Assembly (NCBI RefSeq): GCF_900129425.1
Contig: NZ_LT670817.1
Location: 186,001-250,000, forward strand
Source: Bradyrhizobium erythrophlei
GTDB lineage: Bacteria > Pseudomonadota > Alphaproteobacteria > Rhizobiales > Xanthobacteraceae
Direction: 5' to 3'
DNA length: 64,000 nucleotides
Notes under the pieces: generated by a model
The model's input: the letters and a program-made list of their open reading frames with translations, nothing else
Database searches by the model: none
Told to the model about the DNA's origin: nothing
Shown: piece by piece, positions 26,618 through 35,491 of the stretch
Position numbering within the stretch: position 1 is the stretch's first letter
How the letters are laid out: every line of letters begins with the position of its first letter
Position numbers and translations under genes: made by a program

Positions 26618-27631
26618 ATGCTGACCATGATCGGCAAGCGGTTGATGTTCGCGATCCCGAGCCTGATCGGGGTCGTGATCGTCACGTTCCTCCTGACCCG
26701 GGCGCTGCCCGGCGATCCCGCCGCGTATTTCGCCGGACCCGCCGCGAACAAGGAGGCGATCGAGCAGATCCGCAAGAAGCTCGGCTTCGACAAGCCGCTG
26801 ATCGAGCAGTTCTTCCGCTACACCGCCGATCTCGCGCATGGCGATTTCGGCAATTCGCTCACGACCGGCCAGCCGGTGGCGACCGAAATCCGCAATCGAC
26901 TGCCGGCCTCCGCCGAACTGACGCTGCTCGGCCTCGTCGTTTCGATCGCGATCGCATTGCCGCTCGGCGTGCTCGCCGCGACCCGCCCCGGCTCCTGGAT
27001 CGACCATCTATGTCGTGTGACCACGACCGCGGGCGTGTCGCTGCCGGTGTTCTTCACCGGACTGGTGCTGGTCTATATCTTCTATTTCAGACTCGGATGG
27101 TCGCCGGCCCCGTTGGGACGACTCGACGTGTTCTACAGCGCGCCGCCGGCGGTGACCGGCCTCTATCTGATCGACGCCCTGATCGCGCGCGATTTCGAGA
27201 CCTTCCGTTCCGCGCTCAGCCAGTTGATCCTGCCGGCGCTGACGCTGGCGATCTTCTCGCTGGCGCCGATCGCGCGCATGACGCGGGCCTCGATGCTGGC
27301 GGTGCTGTCGTCGGATTTCGTGCGCACCGCGCGCGCCAGCGGCCTGTCGCCTGGAACGGTGATCGTCACCTACGCCTTCCGTAACGCCATGCTGCCGGTC
27401 GTCACCACGCTCAGCATGGTGTTCTCGTTCCTGCTCGGCGCCAATGTGCTGGTCGAAAAGGTATTCGCCTGGCCCGGTATCGGCTCATACGCGGTGGAAG
27501 CCCTGATCTCCTCGGACTTCGCGCCGGTGCAGGGCTTCGTGCTGACCATGGCCGTCATGTACGTGCTGCTCAATCTGATGATCGACATTCTCTATGGCGT
27601 GATCGATCCCAGAGTGAGGCTGGAAGGGTGA
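26618..27631 (+). CDS. ABC transporter permease, DppB type
   Basis: This 337-residue inner-membrane protein has about six transmembrane helices. The N-terminal DppB/OppB signature (FLLTRALPGDPAAYFAG) is followed by the C-terminal EAA-like loop VLSSDFVRTARASGLSPGT, which contacts the ATPase. It comes between the substrate-binding protein and the DppC-type permease genes, and is separated from the former only by a repeat element. Confidence 0.93.
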   Translation: MLTMIGKRLMFAIPSLIGVVIVTFLLTRALPGDPAAYFAGPAANKEAIEQIRKKLGFDKPLIEQFFRYTADLAHGDFGNSLTTGQPVATEIRNRLPASAELTLLGLVVSIAIALPLGVLAATRPGSWIDHLCRVTTTAGVSLPVFFTGLVLVYIFYFRLGWSPAPLGRLDVFYSAPPAVTGLYLIDALIARDFETFRSALSQLILPALTLAIFSLAPIARMTRASMLAVLSSDFVRTARASGLSPGTVIVTYAFRNAMLPVVTTLSMVFSFLLGANVLVEKVFAWPGIGSYAVEALISSDFAPVQGFVLTMAVMYVLLNLMIDILYGVIDPRVRLEG

Positions 27632-27640
27632 GAGGTAAGC

Positions 27641-28540
27641 ATGAGCACCGTTGCCCCCGCCGTTGAACCCGTCGCTCCCGCGCGCACCTCAGGTCTGGCC
27701 GCGATCTTCGAGCACACCCGCTATGTGCTCGGCGAAAATCGCGTCACCGCGTTTGCGTTCGGGCTGCTGATCGTGATCGTGTTCGCGGCGCTGTTTGGCC
27801 CCTACGTGGTGCCGTACGATCCGCTGGCGTCCGACACCGCGGCGGCGCTGAAGCCGCCGTCAGAGGCGCATTGGTTCGGCACCGACCAGCTCGGGCGCGA
27901 TATTTTCAGCCGGGTTATTGTGGCGACGCGGCTCGACAGCTTCATCGCGGTGGCGTCAGTGGTGCTGGTGTTCCTGATGGGCGGTCTCGCCGGGATCGCG
28001 GCCGGCTATTTCGGCGGCTGGACCGACCGCATCGTCGGACGCGTCGCCGACACCATCATGGCGTTTCCGCTGTTCGTGCTGGCGATGGGGATCGTGGCCG
28101 CGCTCGGCAACACCGTGCAGAACATCATCATCGCCACCGCGATCGTGAATTTCCCGCTTTATGCGCGCGTCGCCCGCGCCGAGGCCAATGTGCGGCGCGA
28201 CGCCGGCTTCGTACAGGCGGCGCGGCTGTCGGGCAACGGCGAGTTTCGGATCCTGCTGGTGCATATCTTGCCGAATATTATGCCGATCATGATCGTGCAG
28301 ATGTCGCTGACCATGGGCTATGCGATCCTCAACGCGGCCGGACTCTCGTTCATCGGTCTGGGGGTGCGGCCGCCGACCGCCGAATGGGGCATCATGGTCG
28401 CGGAAGGCGCGGGCTTCATGGTGTCGGGCGAATGGTGGATCGCGCTGTTCCCGGGACTGGCGCTGATGGTCGCGGTGTTCTGCTTCAACCTGCTCGGTGA
28501 CGGCCTGCGCGACATCGTCGATCCGCAGCGAAGGACGTGA
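27641..28540 (+). CDS. ABC transporter permease, DppC type
   Basis: This 299-residue permease has a hydrophilic N-terminus, then GENRVTAFAFGLLIVIVFAA as first membrane helix. The hallmark HWFGTDQLGRDIFSRVI and the EAA loop ARVARAEANVRRDAGFVQAA are present. It starts nine bases after the DppB-type gene stop, with GAGAGG upstream. Together the two permeases form the transmembrane channel of the importer. Confidence 0.93.
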   Translation: MSTVAPAVEPVAPARTSGLAAIFEHTRYVLGENRVTAFAFGLLIVIVFAALFGPYVVPYDPLASDTAAALKPPSEAHWFGTDQLGRDIFSRVIVATRLDSFIAVASVVLVFLMGGLAGIAAGYFGGWTDRIVGRVADTIMAFPLFVLAMGIVAALGNTVQNIIIATAIVNFPLYARVARAEANVRRDAGFVQAARLSGNGEFRILLVHILPNIMPIMIVQMSLTMGYAILNAAGLSFIGLGVRPPTAEWGIMVAEGAGFMVSGEWWIALFPGLALMVAVFCFNLLGDGLRDIVDPQRRT

Positions 28541-28571
28541 GGCGATGAACGGAGTAGCTCCAGATATGGTT

Positions 28572-28659
28572 GTCGTTGCCGGGCTTGACCCGGCAATCCA
28601 TCGCTCGAAGAGCGCTTTAAAGATTTTGCTGGATGCGCGGGTCAAGCCCGCGCATGACG
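28572..28659. repeat. Intergenic palindrome, GTCATGGCCGGGC family, variant copy 2
   Basis: TCGTTGCCGGGCTTGACCCGG and GCAATCCA on the left pair with TGGATGCGCGGGTCAAGCCC and GCGCATGACGG on the right. It lies between the DppC-type permease and the ATPase gene of the same operon. Confidence 0.75.
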
Positions 28660-28672
28660 GCGGGAACCGAAC

Positions 28673-30517
28673 ATGACCGCGCAGCCGCTGCTCGACGTCA
28701 ACGATCTCACGGTGGAATTCGCCACCCGCCGCGGCATCGTCAAGGCGGTGCAGCACGTCAACATCTCGCTAGCCAAGGGCGAGACGCTCGGCATCGTCGG
28801 CGAATCCGGCTCCGGCAAATCGGTCACTTCTTACGCTGTCATGCGAATCCTCGACCGCGCCGGCAAGATCGCCGAAGGCTCGGTGATGTTTTCCGGCATC
28901 GACGTCAAGGCCGCGACCGAAAACCAGATGCGCGACCTGCGCGGCCGCGAGATCTCGATGATCTTCCAGAATCCGCGCGCGGCGCTCAATCCGATCCGCA
29001 AGGTCGGCGACCAGATCGAGGATGTGCTGCGCCAGCACGTGCAGCAGTCGGCAGTGGGCGATCGCGGCGAGAAGGCGATCGAGGCGCTGGAACAGGTTAA
29101 GATCGCGCGGCCGCGCGAGCGCTATCACGCCTATCCTTTCGAGCTGTCGGGCGGCATGTGCCAGCGCGTGGTGATCGCGCTGGCGCTGGCCTGCAATCCG
29201 CAGCTTCTGATCGCGGACGAGCCGACCACCGGCCTCGACGTCACCACGCAAAAGGCCGTGATGGACCTGATCGTCGAGTTGACCAGGCGAAAAGGCATGT
29301 CGACCATCCTGATCACCCACGATCTCGGCCTCGCCGCCGCCTATTGCGATCGCGTGGTGGTGATGGAGAAGGGCCGCGTGGTCGAAACCGCGCTGTCGGC
29401 CGATATCTTCGCCAGCCCGCAACACGCCTATACCAGGAAACTGATGCGCGCGACGCCGCGGCTCGGCGTCTCCCTGCGCGATCTGCTGCCGGAGGCGGAT
29501 GCGGCGGCGCCGGCGCCGATTTCTCTCACCTCTCCCCGCGTGCGGGGAGAGGTCGACGCGCAAAGCGCGTCGGGTGAGGGGAACTCTCCGCAAGTTGCGC
29601 TTGCTGAGGCGGCCCCTCACCCCGACCCTCTCCCCGCAAGCGGGGAGAGGGAGAAGAAGCCCGGGGGTGACGAGAATCCCAAACCCCTGCTTCTCGTCGA
29701 AAAACTCGTCAAGGAATATCCGCGCCAGGGCGCCACGGCGACGCTGACGAAACTGTTTTCCCGCAAGCCACCGGTCGAGCTGGAGCAATTCCGTGCCGTC
29801 GATGGCATCAGTTTCAGCGTCGGCCATGGCGAGAGCGTCGGCCTGGTCGGGGAATCCGGCTGCGGCAAATCCACCACGTCGATGATGGTGATGCGGCTAT
29901 TGGACCAGACCTCGGGCCGCATCACGTTCGATGGCGACGAGATCGGCGGCATCCTGCCCAATGCGTTCGCGCGGCTGCCGTCGCGCAAGAGTATCCAGAT
30001 GGTGTTCCAGGATCCGACCGACAGCCTCAATCCGCGCTTTACCGCCGCGCGCGCGATCGTCGATCCGATCATGCAGCTCGGGGACATCAGGGGACGCGAC
30101 GCCCTGCGCGCCCGTTGCGAGGAATTGGCCGGGCTGGTCGGCCTGCCGGTCAACCTTCTGGATCGCTTTCCGCATCAATTGTCGGGCGGGCAGAAGGCGC
30201 GCGTCGGCATTGCCCGCGCCATCGCGCTGCACCCCAAGCTCGTCATTCTCGACGAGCCGACCGCGGCGCTCGATGTCTCGGTGCAGGCAGTCGTTCTCAA
30301 TCTGTTGCACGATTTGAAGAAGTCGATGGGCATGAGTTATCTGTTCGTGTCGCACGATTTGAATGTGGTGCGGTTGCTGTGCGATCGTGTCATTGTGATG
30401 CGGTCGGGACGAATTGTTGAACAGGGTCCCTCCGAGCGGGTATTGGGTGATCCGCAGGATGCTTATACAAGAGAGCTGCTGACGGCGATTCCGCATCCGC
30501 CGTTGCCGGTTCACTGA
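28673..30517 (+). CDS. Fused dual ATPase of the ABC importer (DppD-DppF type)
   Basis: This 614-residue protein has two ABC ATPase domains. The first has Walker A GESGSGKS (43-50), signature LSGGMCQR and Walker B LLIADEPTTGLD. The second has GESGCGKS, LSGGQKARVGIARAI and LVILDEPTAALD. Each is followed by the oligopeptide-family C-terminal region. The linker (about residues 284-327) is encoded by a complete copy of the CTCTCC palindromic element that remains in frame, so its sequence (SPRVRGEVDAQSASGEG and so on) is repeat-derived. Both ATPase halves look intact, so the fusion is probably functional. Confidence 0.92.
   Translation: MTAQPLLDVNDLTVEFATRRGIVKAVQHVNISLAKGETLGIVGESGSGKSVTSYAVMRILDRAGKIAEGSVMFSGIDVKAATENQMRDLRGREISMIFQNPRAALNPIRKVGDQIEDVLRQHVQQSAVGDRGEKAIEALEQVKIARPRERYHAYPFELSGGMCQRVVIALALACNPQLLIADEPTTGLDVTTQKAVMDLIVELTRRKGMSTILITHDLGLAAAYCDRVVVMEKGRVVETALSADIFASPQHAYTRKLMRATPRLGVSLRDLLPEADAAAPAPISLTSPRVRGEVDAQSASGEGNSPQVALAEAAPHPDPLPASGEREKKPGGDENPKPLLLVEKLVKEYPRQGATATLTKLFSRKPPVELEQFRAVDGISFSVGHGESVGLVGESGCGKSTTSMMVMRLLDQTSGRITFDGDEIGGILPNAFARLPSRKSIQMVFQDPTDSLNPRFTAARAIVDPIMQLGDIRGRDALRARCEELAGLVGLPVNLLDRFPHQLSGGQKARVGIARAIALHPKLVILDEPTAALDVSVQAVVLNLLHDLKKSMGMSYLFVSHDLNVVRLLCDRVIVMRSGRIVEQGPSERVLGDPQDAYTRELLTAIPHPPLPVH
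29527..29653. repeat. CTCTCC-type palindromic element, copy 2, inside a gene
   Basis: CACCTCTCCCCGCGTGCGGG followed by GAGAGG at the left and CCTCTCCCCGCAAGCGGGGA followed by GAGG at the right flank GACGCGCAAAGCGCGTC and GGTGAGGGG. The element is the same family as the intergenic copies, but lies within the linker of the fused ABC ATPase and contains no stop in that frame. Confidence 0.9.
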
Positions 30518-30540
30518 CCCCGCCGACCGATGGAAGACCA

Positions 30541-30723
30541 ATGGTTGCTGATCCGCTTGATGATTATATCGATGCCGTCTCGAAAGCGCTGGCGCTGCCG
30601 GTCGACGAGGCCTGGAAGCCGGCGGTCAAGGCCAATCTGGAGGTGTCGCTGAGACTAGCGCGGTTGGTCGATGAATTTCCACTGTCAGACGAGGCTGAGC
30701 CGGCCAGTGTCTTTGCAGCCTGA
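30541..30723 (+). CDS. atzG: AtzG-like small subunit (DUF4089)
   Basis: This 60-residue helical protein begins MVADPLDDYIDAVSKALAL, with an acidic C-terminal tail (FPLSDEAEPASVFAA). Its size, its sequence pattern (LPVDEAWKPAVKANLEVSLRLA, here split at Lys) and its position eight bases ahead of the amidase match DUF4089/AtzG. In cyanuric-acid degraders AtzG forms a complex with the amidase AtzE, in a manner related to GatC with GatA. The same type is called HpxX in oxalurate clusters. Confidence 0.85.
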   Translation: MVADPLDDYIDAVSKALALPVDEAWKPAVKANLEVSLRLARLVDEFPLSDEAEPASVFAA

Positions 30724-30730
30724 TATCGCC

Positions 30731-32128
30731 ATGACCGTTGATCGCGACGAACTGTCGGCCGCCGAAATCGCGCGCGCCGTGGCGAACGGGAAACTGTCCG
30801 CGCTTGGCGTGACCGACGCGGCGCTGGCGCGGATCGCCAAGCACGATCCCATCCTGAATTCCTTCACCGACGTGACCGCGGATCGCGCCCGTGCCAAGGC
30901 GCGGGCGGTCGATAGCGCTGTTGCGGCCGGCCAGAATGTGGGCCCGCTCGCCGGCGTGCCGTTCGCGGTGAAAAACCTGTTCGACCTGAAGGGCCTGCCG
31001 ACCCGGGCCGGATCAAAGATCAATCGCGACCTCAAGCCGTCGTCGCGCGACGCCACGCTGATCGAGCGGATGGAGGCGGCCGGCGCCGTGCTGGTCGGCG
31101 CGCTCAATATGGGCGAATACGCCTACGACTTCACCGGCGAGAACGTGCATGATGGTCCGTCGCGCAATCCTCATGACGTGACCCGGATGACCGGCGGCTC
31201 GTCGGGCGGCTCCGGCGCCGCGGTCGGCGGCGGCCTGGTGCCGCTGGCGCTGGGCTCGGACACCAACGGCTCGATCCGCGTGCCGTCGTCGTTCTGCGGA
31301 ATCTTTGGGCTGAAGCCGACCTATGGCCGGTTGTCGCGCGCCAGGTCGTTTCCGTTCGTCGCCAGCTTCGACCATCTCGGTCCGTTCGCGCGCAGCGTCG
31401 ACGATCTCGCGCTGGCCTATGACGCGATGCAGGGACCCGATCCGGACGACGCGGCCTGCACGACCCGGCCGGCCGAGCCGGTGATACCGCGGCTGGCGCA
31501 GGACATCCGGGATTTAAGGATCGCGATCGCCGGCGGCTATTTTCAGAACAACGTTTTTCCCGAAGCAATCGAGGCTGTCGCCCGCGTCGCCGGCGCGCTC
31601 GGCACCACGCGCACGATCGAGATCCCCGAAGCCGCGCGCGCCCGCGCCGCCGCCTATGTCATCACCACCACCGAAGGCGCGTCGCTGCATCTCGATCGCC
31701 TGCGGAGGCGGCCTGATGATTTCGATCCGGCGGTGCGCGACCGCCTGCTGGCCGGCGCCATGATCCCGGCGGCGCTGGTCGACCGGGCACAGAAATTCCG
31801 CCGCTGGTACCGCGCCCGGGTGCTGGAAATCTTCCAGTCGGTCGACGTGATCATCGCGCCGGCGACGCCCTGCGTCGCGCCGAAACTCGGGCAGACGACC
31901 TTCGTGCTTGACGGCGTCGAACTGCCGGTGCGCGCCAACATCGGCATCCATACCCAGCCGATTTCCTTCATCGGGCTTCCGGTGGTCGCGGTTCCCGTTC
32001 CGCTCGAGCCGATGCCGATCGGCGTGCAGATCATCGCCGCACCCTGGCGGGAAGACATCGCGCTACGCGTGGCTTTCGCGCTCGAACGCACCGGGGTGGT
32101 TTCCGCACCGCGGCCGAGAGGATTGTAA
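30731..32128 (+). CDS. atzE: AtzE-type amidase (1-carboxybiuret/oxalurate-type hydrolase)
   Basis: This 465-residue amidase-signature enzyme has the Ser-cisSer-Lys triad: Lys81 in PFAVKNLFD, Ser157 in MTGGSSGGSG and Ser181 in GSDTNGSIRVPSS. The presence of AtzG before it and AtzH after it points to the AtzE/HpxY group, which deaminates 1-carboxybiuret to 1,3-dicarboxyurea in the cyanurate pathway or acts on oxalurate-like ureides. The ATG at 30731 directly follows the atzG stop. The frame is open further upstream inside atzG but is not coding there. Confidence 0.87.
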   Translation: MTVDRDELSAAEIARAVANGKLSALGVTDAALARIAKHDPILNSFTDVTADRARAKARAVDSAVAAGQNVGPLAGVPFAVKNLFDLKGLPTRAGSKINRDLKPSSRDATLIERMEAAGAVLVGALNMGEYAYDFTGENVHDGPSRNPHDVTRMTGGSSGGSGAAVGGGLVPLALGSDTNGSIRVPSSFCGIFGLKPTYGRLSRARSFPFVASFDHLGPFARSVDDLALAYDAMQGPDPDDAACTTRPAEPVIPRLAQDIRDLRIAIAGGYFQNNVFPEAIEAVARVAGALGTTRTIEIPEAARARAAAYVITTTEGASLHLDRLRRRPDDFDPAVRDRLLAGAMIPAALVDRAQKFRRWYRARVLEIFQSVDVIIAPATPCVAPKLGQTTFVLDGVELPVRANIGIHTQPISFIGLPVVAVPVPLEPMPIGVQIIAAPWREDIALRVAFALERTGVVSAPRPRGL

Positions 32129-32129
32129 A

Positions 32130-32528
32130 ATGCAGGTCGATCTTCCTGACGTACTGGCCGAGGTGACCGAGCAGTTCGCGCGCTACGAGAAGGCGCTGGT
32201 GGCCAACGACGTCGCCGTCCTCGACGCGCTGTTTCACGCGGATGCCCGTACGCTGCGCTACGGCATCGGCGAAAATCTCTATGGCTACGACGCGATCATG
32301 GCGTTTCGCGCCGCGCGCTCGCCTGTTGGCCTGATGCGTAAGACCGCCAGGACAGTCATCACAAGCTATGGCCGCGATACTGCCGTGGCCTCGACGCTGT
32401 TCTATCGCGACTCCACTCCCGGCCGCGTAGGGCGGCAAATGCAGACATGGGTGCGATTCGCCGAGGGCTGGAAAATCGTCGCCGCGCATGTCAGCGTCAT
32501 CGACGAACCAGGGGGTCAAAAGGCATGA
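32130..32528 (+). CDS. atzH: AtzH/HpxZ-like protein (DUF3225)
   Basis: This 132-residue protein of the NTF2-like cone fold has typical segments LADVTEQFARYEKALV (read as VLAEVTEQFARYEKAL), LFHADARTLRYGIGENLYGYD and TWVRFAEGWKIVAAHVS. DUF3225 proteins always sit beside AtzE/HpxY; AtzH has been reported to decarboxylate 1,3-dicarboxyurea to allophanate, which links AtzE to AtzF. The ATG begins one base after the atzE stop and the end overlaps the regulator gene as ATGA. Confidence 0.86.
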   Translation: MQVDLPDVLAEVTEQFARYEKALVANDVAVLDALFHADARTLRYGIGENLYGYDAIMAFRAARSPVGLMRKTARTVITSYGRDTAVASTLFYRDSTPGRVGRQMQTWVRFAEGWKIVAAHVSVIDEPGGQKA

Positions 32529-33262
32529 GTCTTGACGATCTGCCGACCAGCGCGCCTTACCCTCCGGGCCGGGAGGCCGACGCCGTCGTTCGCCGCGTGG
32601 ATCGTGCCTCTCCCAATTCGGACAAGGTCACGCGCGCGGAGGAACTGCGGCTGCAACTGGCGGACGACATCGTGCGCGGCGCGCTGGCGCCGGGTTCGGC
32701 GCTGGACGAGACCGAAATCGCAAAACGTTTCAACGTGTCGCGCACGCCGGTGCGCGAGGCACTGCGCCAGCTCGCGGCCAGCGGCCTGATCGATGCGCGG
32801 GCGCATCGCGGCGCGGTAGTGGCGCGGCCCTCGATCGAACGGCTGACCGGGATGTTCGAGGCGATGGCCGAACTGGAAGCGATGTGCGCCGGCCTCGCCG
32901 CGGAACGAATGCTTCCCGCCGAGCGTCACCGGCTGGAGGCGGTTCACGAGGAACTGCGGATGCTGAGTTACGCCGGCAATCCGGACCGGTTCCACGAAGT
33001 CAACGAGCGGTTTCACAATGCGATCTATGCCGGGTCGCAGAACGGCTATATCGCCGAAATCACGCTGGCGACGCGGGTGCGGGTGCAGCCGTTTCGCCGG
33101 GCCCAGTTTCGCAATCTCGGCCGTTTGGCAAAATCGCACGCCGAGCACGACCGTGTGGTGGTGGCGATCATGCGCGGCGACCGCGTCGGCGCGGCGACGG
33201 CGATGCGCGCGCATATCGAACTGGTGCGCGGCGAATACGAGATCTACGCGGTGTCGGTGTAG
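32525..33262 (+). CDS. GntR-family (FCD) transcriptional regulator
   Basis: This 245-residue regulator has an N-terminal winged helix (ETEIAKRFNVSRTPVREALR is the DNA-recognition part) and a C-terminal all-helical FCD domain. The likely metal or ligand residues are in FHEVNERFHNAIY and KSHAEHDRVVVAIMRGD. It is translationally coupled to atzH, so it most likely controls this ureide operon and responds to a pathway acid. The ATG at 32525 is fixed by the overlap. Confidence 0.9.
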   Translation: MSLDDLPTSAPYPPGREADAVVRRVDRASPNSDKVTRAEELRLQLADDIVRGALAPGSALDETEIAKRFNVSRTPVREALRQLAASGLIDARAHRGAVVARPSIERLTGMFEAMAELEAMCAGLAAERMLPAERHRLEAVHEELRMLSYAGNPDRFHEVNERFHNAIYAGSQNGYIAEITLATRVRVQPFRRAQFRNLGRLAKSHAEHDRVVVAIMRGDRVGAATAMRAHIELVRGEYEIYAVSV

Positions 33263-33265
33263 GCA

Positions 33266-33357
33266 GGCGAATGGGGAGTGGCGAATAGCGAATGGGGAAG
33301 TTTTCTTCGCTACTCGCTACTCGCTACTCGCTACTCGCTATTCGCTATTCGCCACTC
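33266..33357. repeat. ATTCGC-heptamer hairpin repeat, copy 2
   Basis: A left half with GGCGAATAGCGAATGGGG faces a right half that contains four tandem TACTCGC units followed by TATTCGC units. The tandem run (about 33306-33352) is clear by eye. The element separates the convergent GntR and allophanate hydrolase genes. Confidence 0.85.
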
Positions 33358-33369
33358 CTTCGCCCCTCA

Positions 33370-35166
33370 TCACCCCGCCACCCTCTCCGCAACGAACGCG
33401 CGCCAGCCGCCGTACGCGGAAATGTCGCGTGCGCTGCCGACATCAGCGGGTTCGACGATAAAACCTTTGACGCCGCGGCCATCGGCGAGGCGGATGGTGC
33501 CGATCGATAGCGGCGGCGGTATCGCTGCAACGAATCTTCCGAACGCCGCCGCCGGCAGGGCCCAGACCTCCAGTTCGATCGACGATCCGCTTCCCGCTTC
33601 CACGCGCAGCATGCCGGGCTTTGGTGGTGCGGTGTTCAGCGCGTAAAGCTTGTAGTCAGGCGCGGTCGCGGTCGACTCCAGCAGGCGACCGCCAAGCGCC
33701 TTCAATTCGCCGTTGAGCGCCATGCCCGACAGATGCGCGCCGACCACCGCGACGGCGATCTCGTCTCCGCTCGCGCGCGCCGGCAACGCCGCAAGCCGCG
33801 GCTGCGGCAGCGACCGGCTGCCCATCGGCAATCCCGTATCGGCATGAAAGACCCGGCCGATGCTGGCGAGCTGCGCGTCCTGGCCGGCCGGCGCCAGCAG
33901 CGTAATGCCGAACGGGATATTGTCCGGCCGTATCGCCGCCGGCAATGCGAGGCCGCAGAGGTCGAGCAGGTTGACGAAATTGGTGTAGGTGCCGAGCCTG
34001 GAATTGAGCTCGAGCGGATTGGCCAGCACCTGCGCTGTCGAGTACACGGTCGGCGCCGTCGGCAGCACCAGCGCGTCGATATCAGTGAAGGCGCGCTCGG
34101 CGATCTTGCGCAGCGCCTGCAGCCGGTACAGCGCCGCGAATGTGTCGGCGGCGGAAAGCCGCGCGCCGGCGATGATGATCTCGCGTGTCACCGGATGGAT
34201 CGCCTCCGGCGACGACGCCAGCAGACTCTTGATCACCAGATAGCGTTCGGCGACCCACGGTCCTTCATACAGCAGCCGCGCGGTCTCATGGAACGGTTCG
34301 AGATCGAACTCGACCAGCGTGGCGCCAAGCTCGGTCCAGCGCTTGAGCGCCTCGCCATAAGCGGCCTCCGAGGCCTTGTCGCCGAAGAAGATCAACTGGC
34401 CGGGCCGCGGCACGCCGAGCCTGAGTTTCGAGGGAAACGCGGCCATTTCCGCCAGCGGGCAGTTGCGCGAAAACGGATCGGCGCCGTCGGGGCCGGCCAT
34501 CGCCGCCAGCGCCGTCATGGCGTCGTCAACGGTGAGCGAAAAGATCGACACGCAGTCCAGCGTCCGGCACGCCGGCACGACGCCGGCGGTGGAGATCAGT
34601 CCGAGGCTCGGTTTCAGTCCGACGATGTTGTTGAGCATGGCGGGCACGCGGCCGGAGCCGGCGGTATCGGTGCCCAATGCCAGCGGCACCAATCCTGCCG
34701 ACACCGCCACCGCCGACCCGGAACTTGAGCCGCCGGGAATCAAATCGGCGCGCATCGGATTGGTGGGGATGCCGTAGGGCGATCGCACGCCGACCAGACC
34801 GGTGGCGAACTGATCGAGGTTGGTCTTGCCGATGACGATGGCGCCGGCCGCGCGCAGCCGCGCCACCGCGGTCGCATCGTGCGACGGCGAATAGGCGAAG
34901 GCAGGGCAGGCCGCGGTGGTGGGCAGTCCGATGGCGTCGATATTGTCTTTTGCCGCGACGGGAACGCCGTACAGCGGAAGCTGCGCGGCATCCTTCGCGC
35001 TCAATGCCTCCGCTTCCGCCAGCGCTTCCTTTTCGTCACGCAGGCTGATGAAGATGGCGGGGTCGTTATGGTCCCGTATCCGCTGAAAGCTACGCGCCAC
35101 GGTTTGCGAAGGCGATACGGTGCCGGCGCGATGCGCGGCGACAATCGCTGCGACAGTCTCAGTCAC
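33370..35166 (-). CDS. atzF: Allophanate hydrolase (AtzF type)
   Basis: This enzyme converts allophanate to CO2 and two ammonia. The 598-residue protein has an amidase domain (residues 1 to about 450) with triad Lys73 (PVAAKDNID), Ser147 (IPGGSSSGS) and Ser171 (GTDTAGSGRVPA). An AtzF-type C-terminal domain (about 470-598) follows, beginning near DEIAVAVVGAHLSGMALNGE and including APPKPGMLRVEAGSG. The domain order and length are those of AtzF/DUR1,2-type hydrolases. It reads toward the AtzE operon and completes the ureide pathway. Confidence 0.92.
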   Translation of the reverse strand: MTETVAAIVAAHRAGTVSPSQTVARSFQRIRDHNDPAIFISLRDEKEALAEAEALSAKDAAQLPLYGVPVAAKDNIDAIGLPTTAACPAFAYSPSHDATAVARLRAAGAIVIGKTNLDQFATGLVGVRSPYGIPTNPMRADLIPGGSSSGSAVAVSAGLVPLALGTDTAGSGRVPAMLNNIVGLKPSLGLISTAGVVPACRTLDCVSIFSLTVDDAMTALAAMAGPDGADPFSRNCPLAEMAAFPSKLRLGVPRPGQLIFFGDKASEAAYGEALKRWTELGATLVEFDLEPFHETARLLYEGPWVAERYLVIKSLLASSPEAIHPVTREIIIAGARLSAADTFAALYRLQALRKIAERAFTDIDALVLPTAPTVYSTAQVLANPLELNSRLGTYTNFVNLLDLCGLALPAAIRPDNIPFGITLLAPAGQDAQLASIGRVFHADTGLPMGSRSLPQPRLAALPARASGDEIAVAVVGAHLSGMALNGELKALGGRLLESTATAPDYKLYALNTAPPKPGMLRVEAGSGSSIELEVWALPAAAFGRFVAAIPPPLSIGTIRLADGRGVKGFIVEPADVGSARDISAYGGWRAFVAERVAG

Positions 35167-35491
35167 GCGCGGCTCCGATCGGGACAGAGTTTATTCGGCG
35201 GGCGCCGAGGTTCGCCATTGCTGATTGCACTCCGGAAGGTGGAAAATCTCACCGGGATCGAAGCAAGCGGTGTGCCATTGTGTACATCGGAATTGGAAAG
35301 CCAAATGGTGAAAATCACCGTTTGATATCAGAGGCTCAGTTTCCCAAACGGGTATGCCGCGGCCCCGCTTGTTGGGAGGCTGCAATCGAGTTTGCTCATT
35401 TTATAAGCAAGGATTTCCCTAGGCTGAGGCTTCTCCGCAGGGTGACGAAAACGCCGGCCGGGTCCACGAAAGCAGGCCAGCGCAACTCGCC
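35167..35491. other. Gap without recognisable genes
   Basis: In these 325 bases between the allophanate hydrolase start and the end of the phospholipase D-like gene I see no convincing gene, RNA or repeat. The base composition is a little more AT-rich than the surroundings. The promoter of the hydrolase gene should lie at the left end. Confidence 0.5.

Noticed and set aside
33306..33352. Tandem heptamers as a possible CRISPR array
   Set aside because: The units are 7 bases with no spacers, and belong to the hairpin repeat family found in three other gaps.
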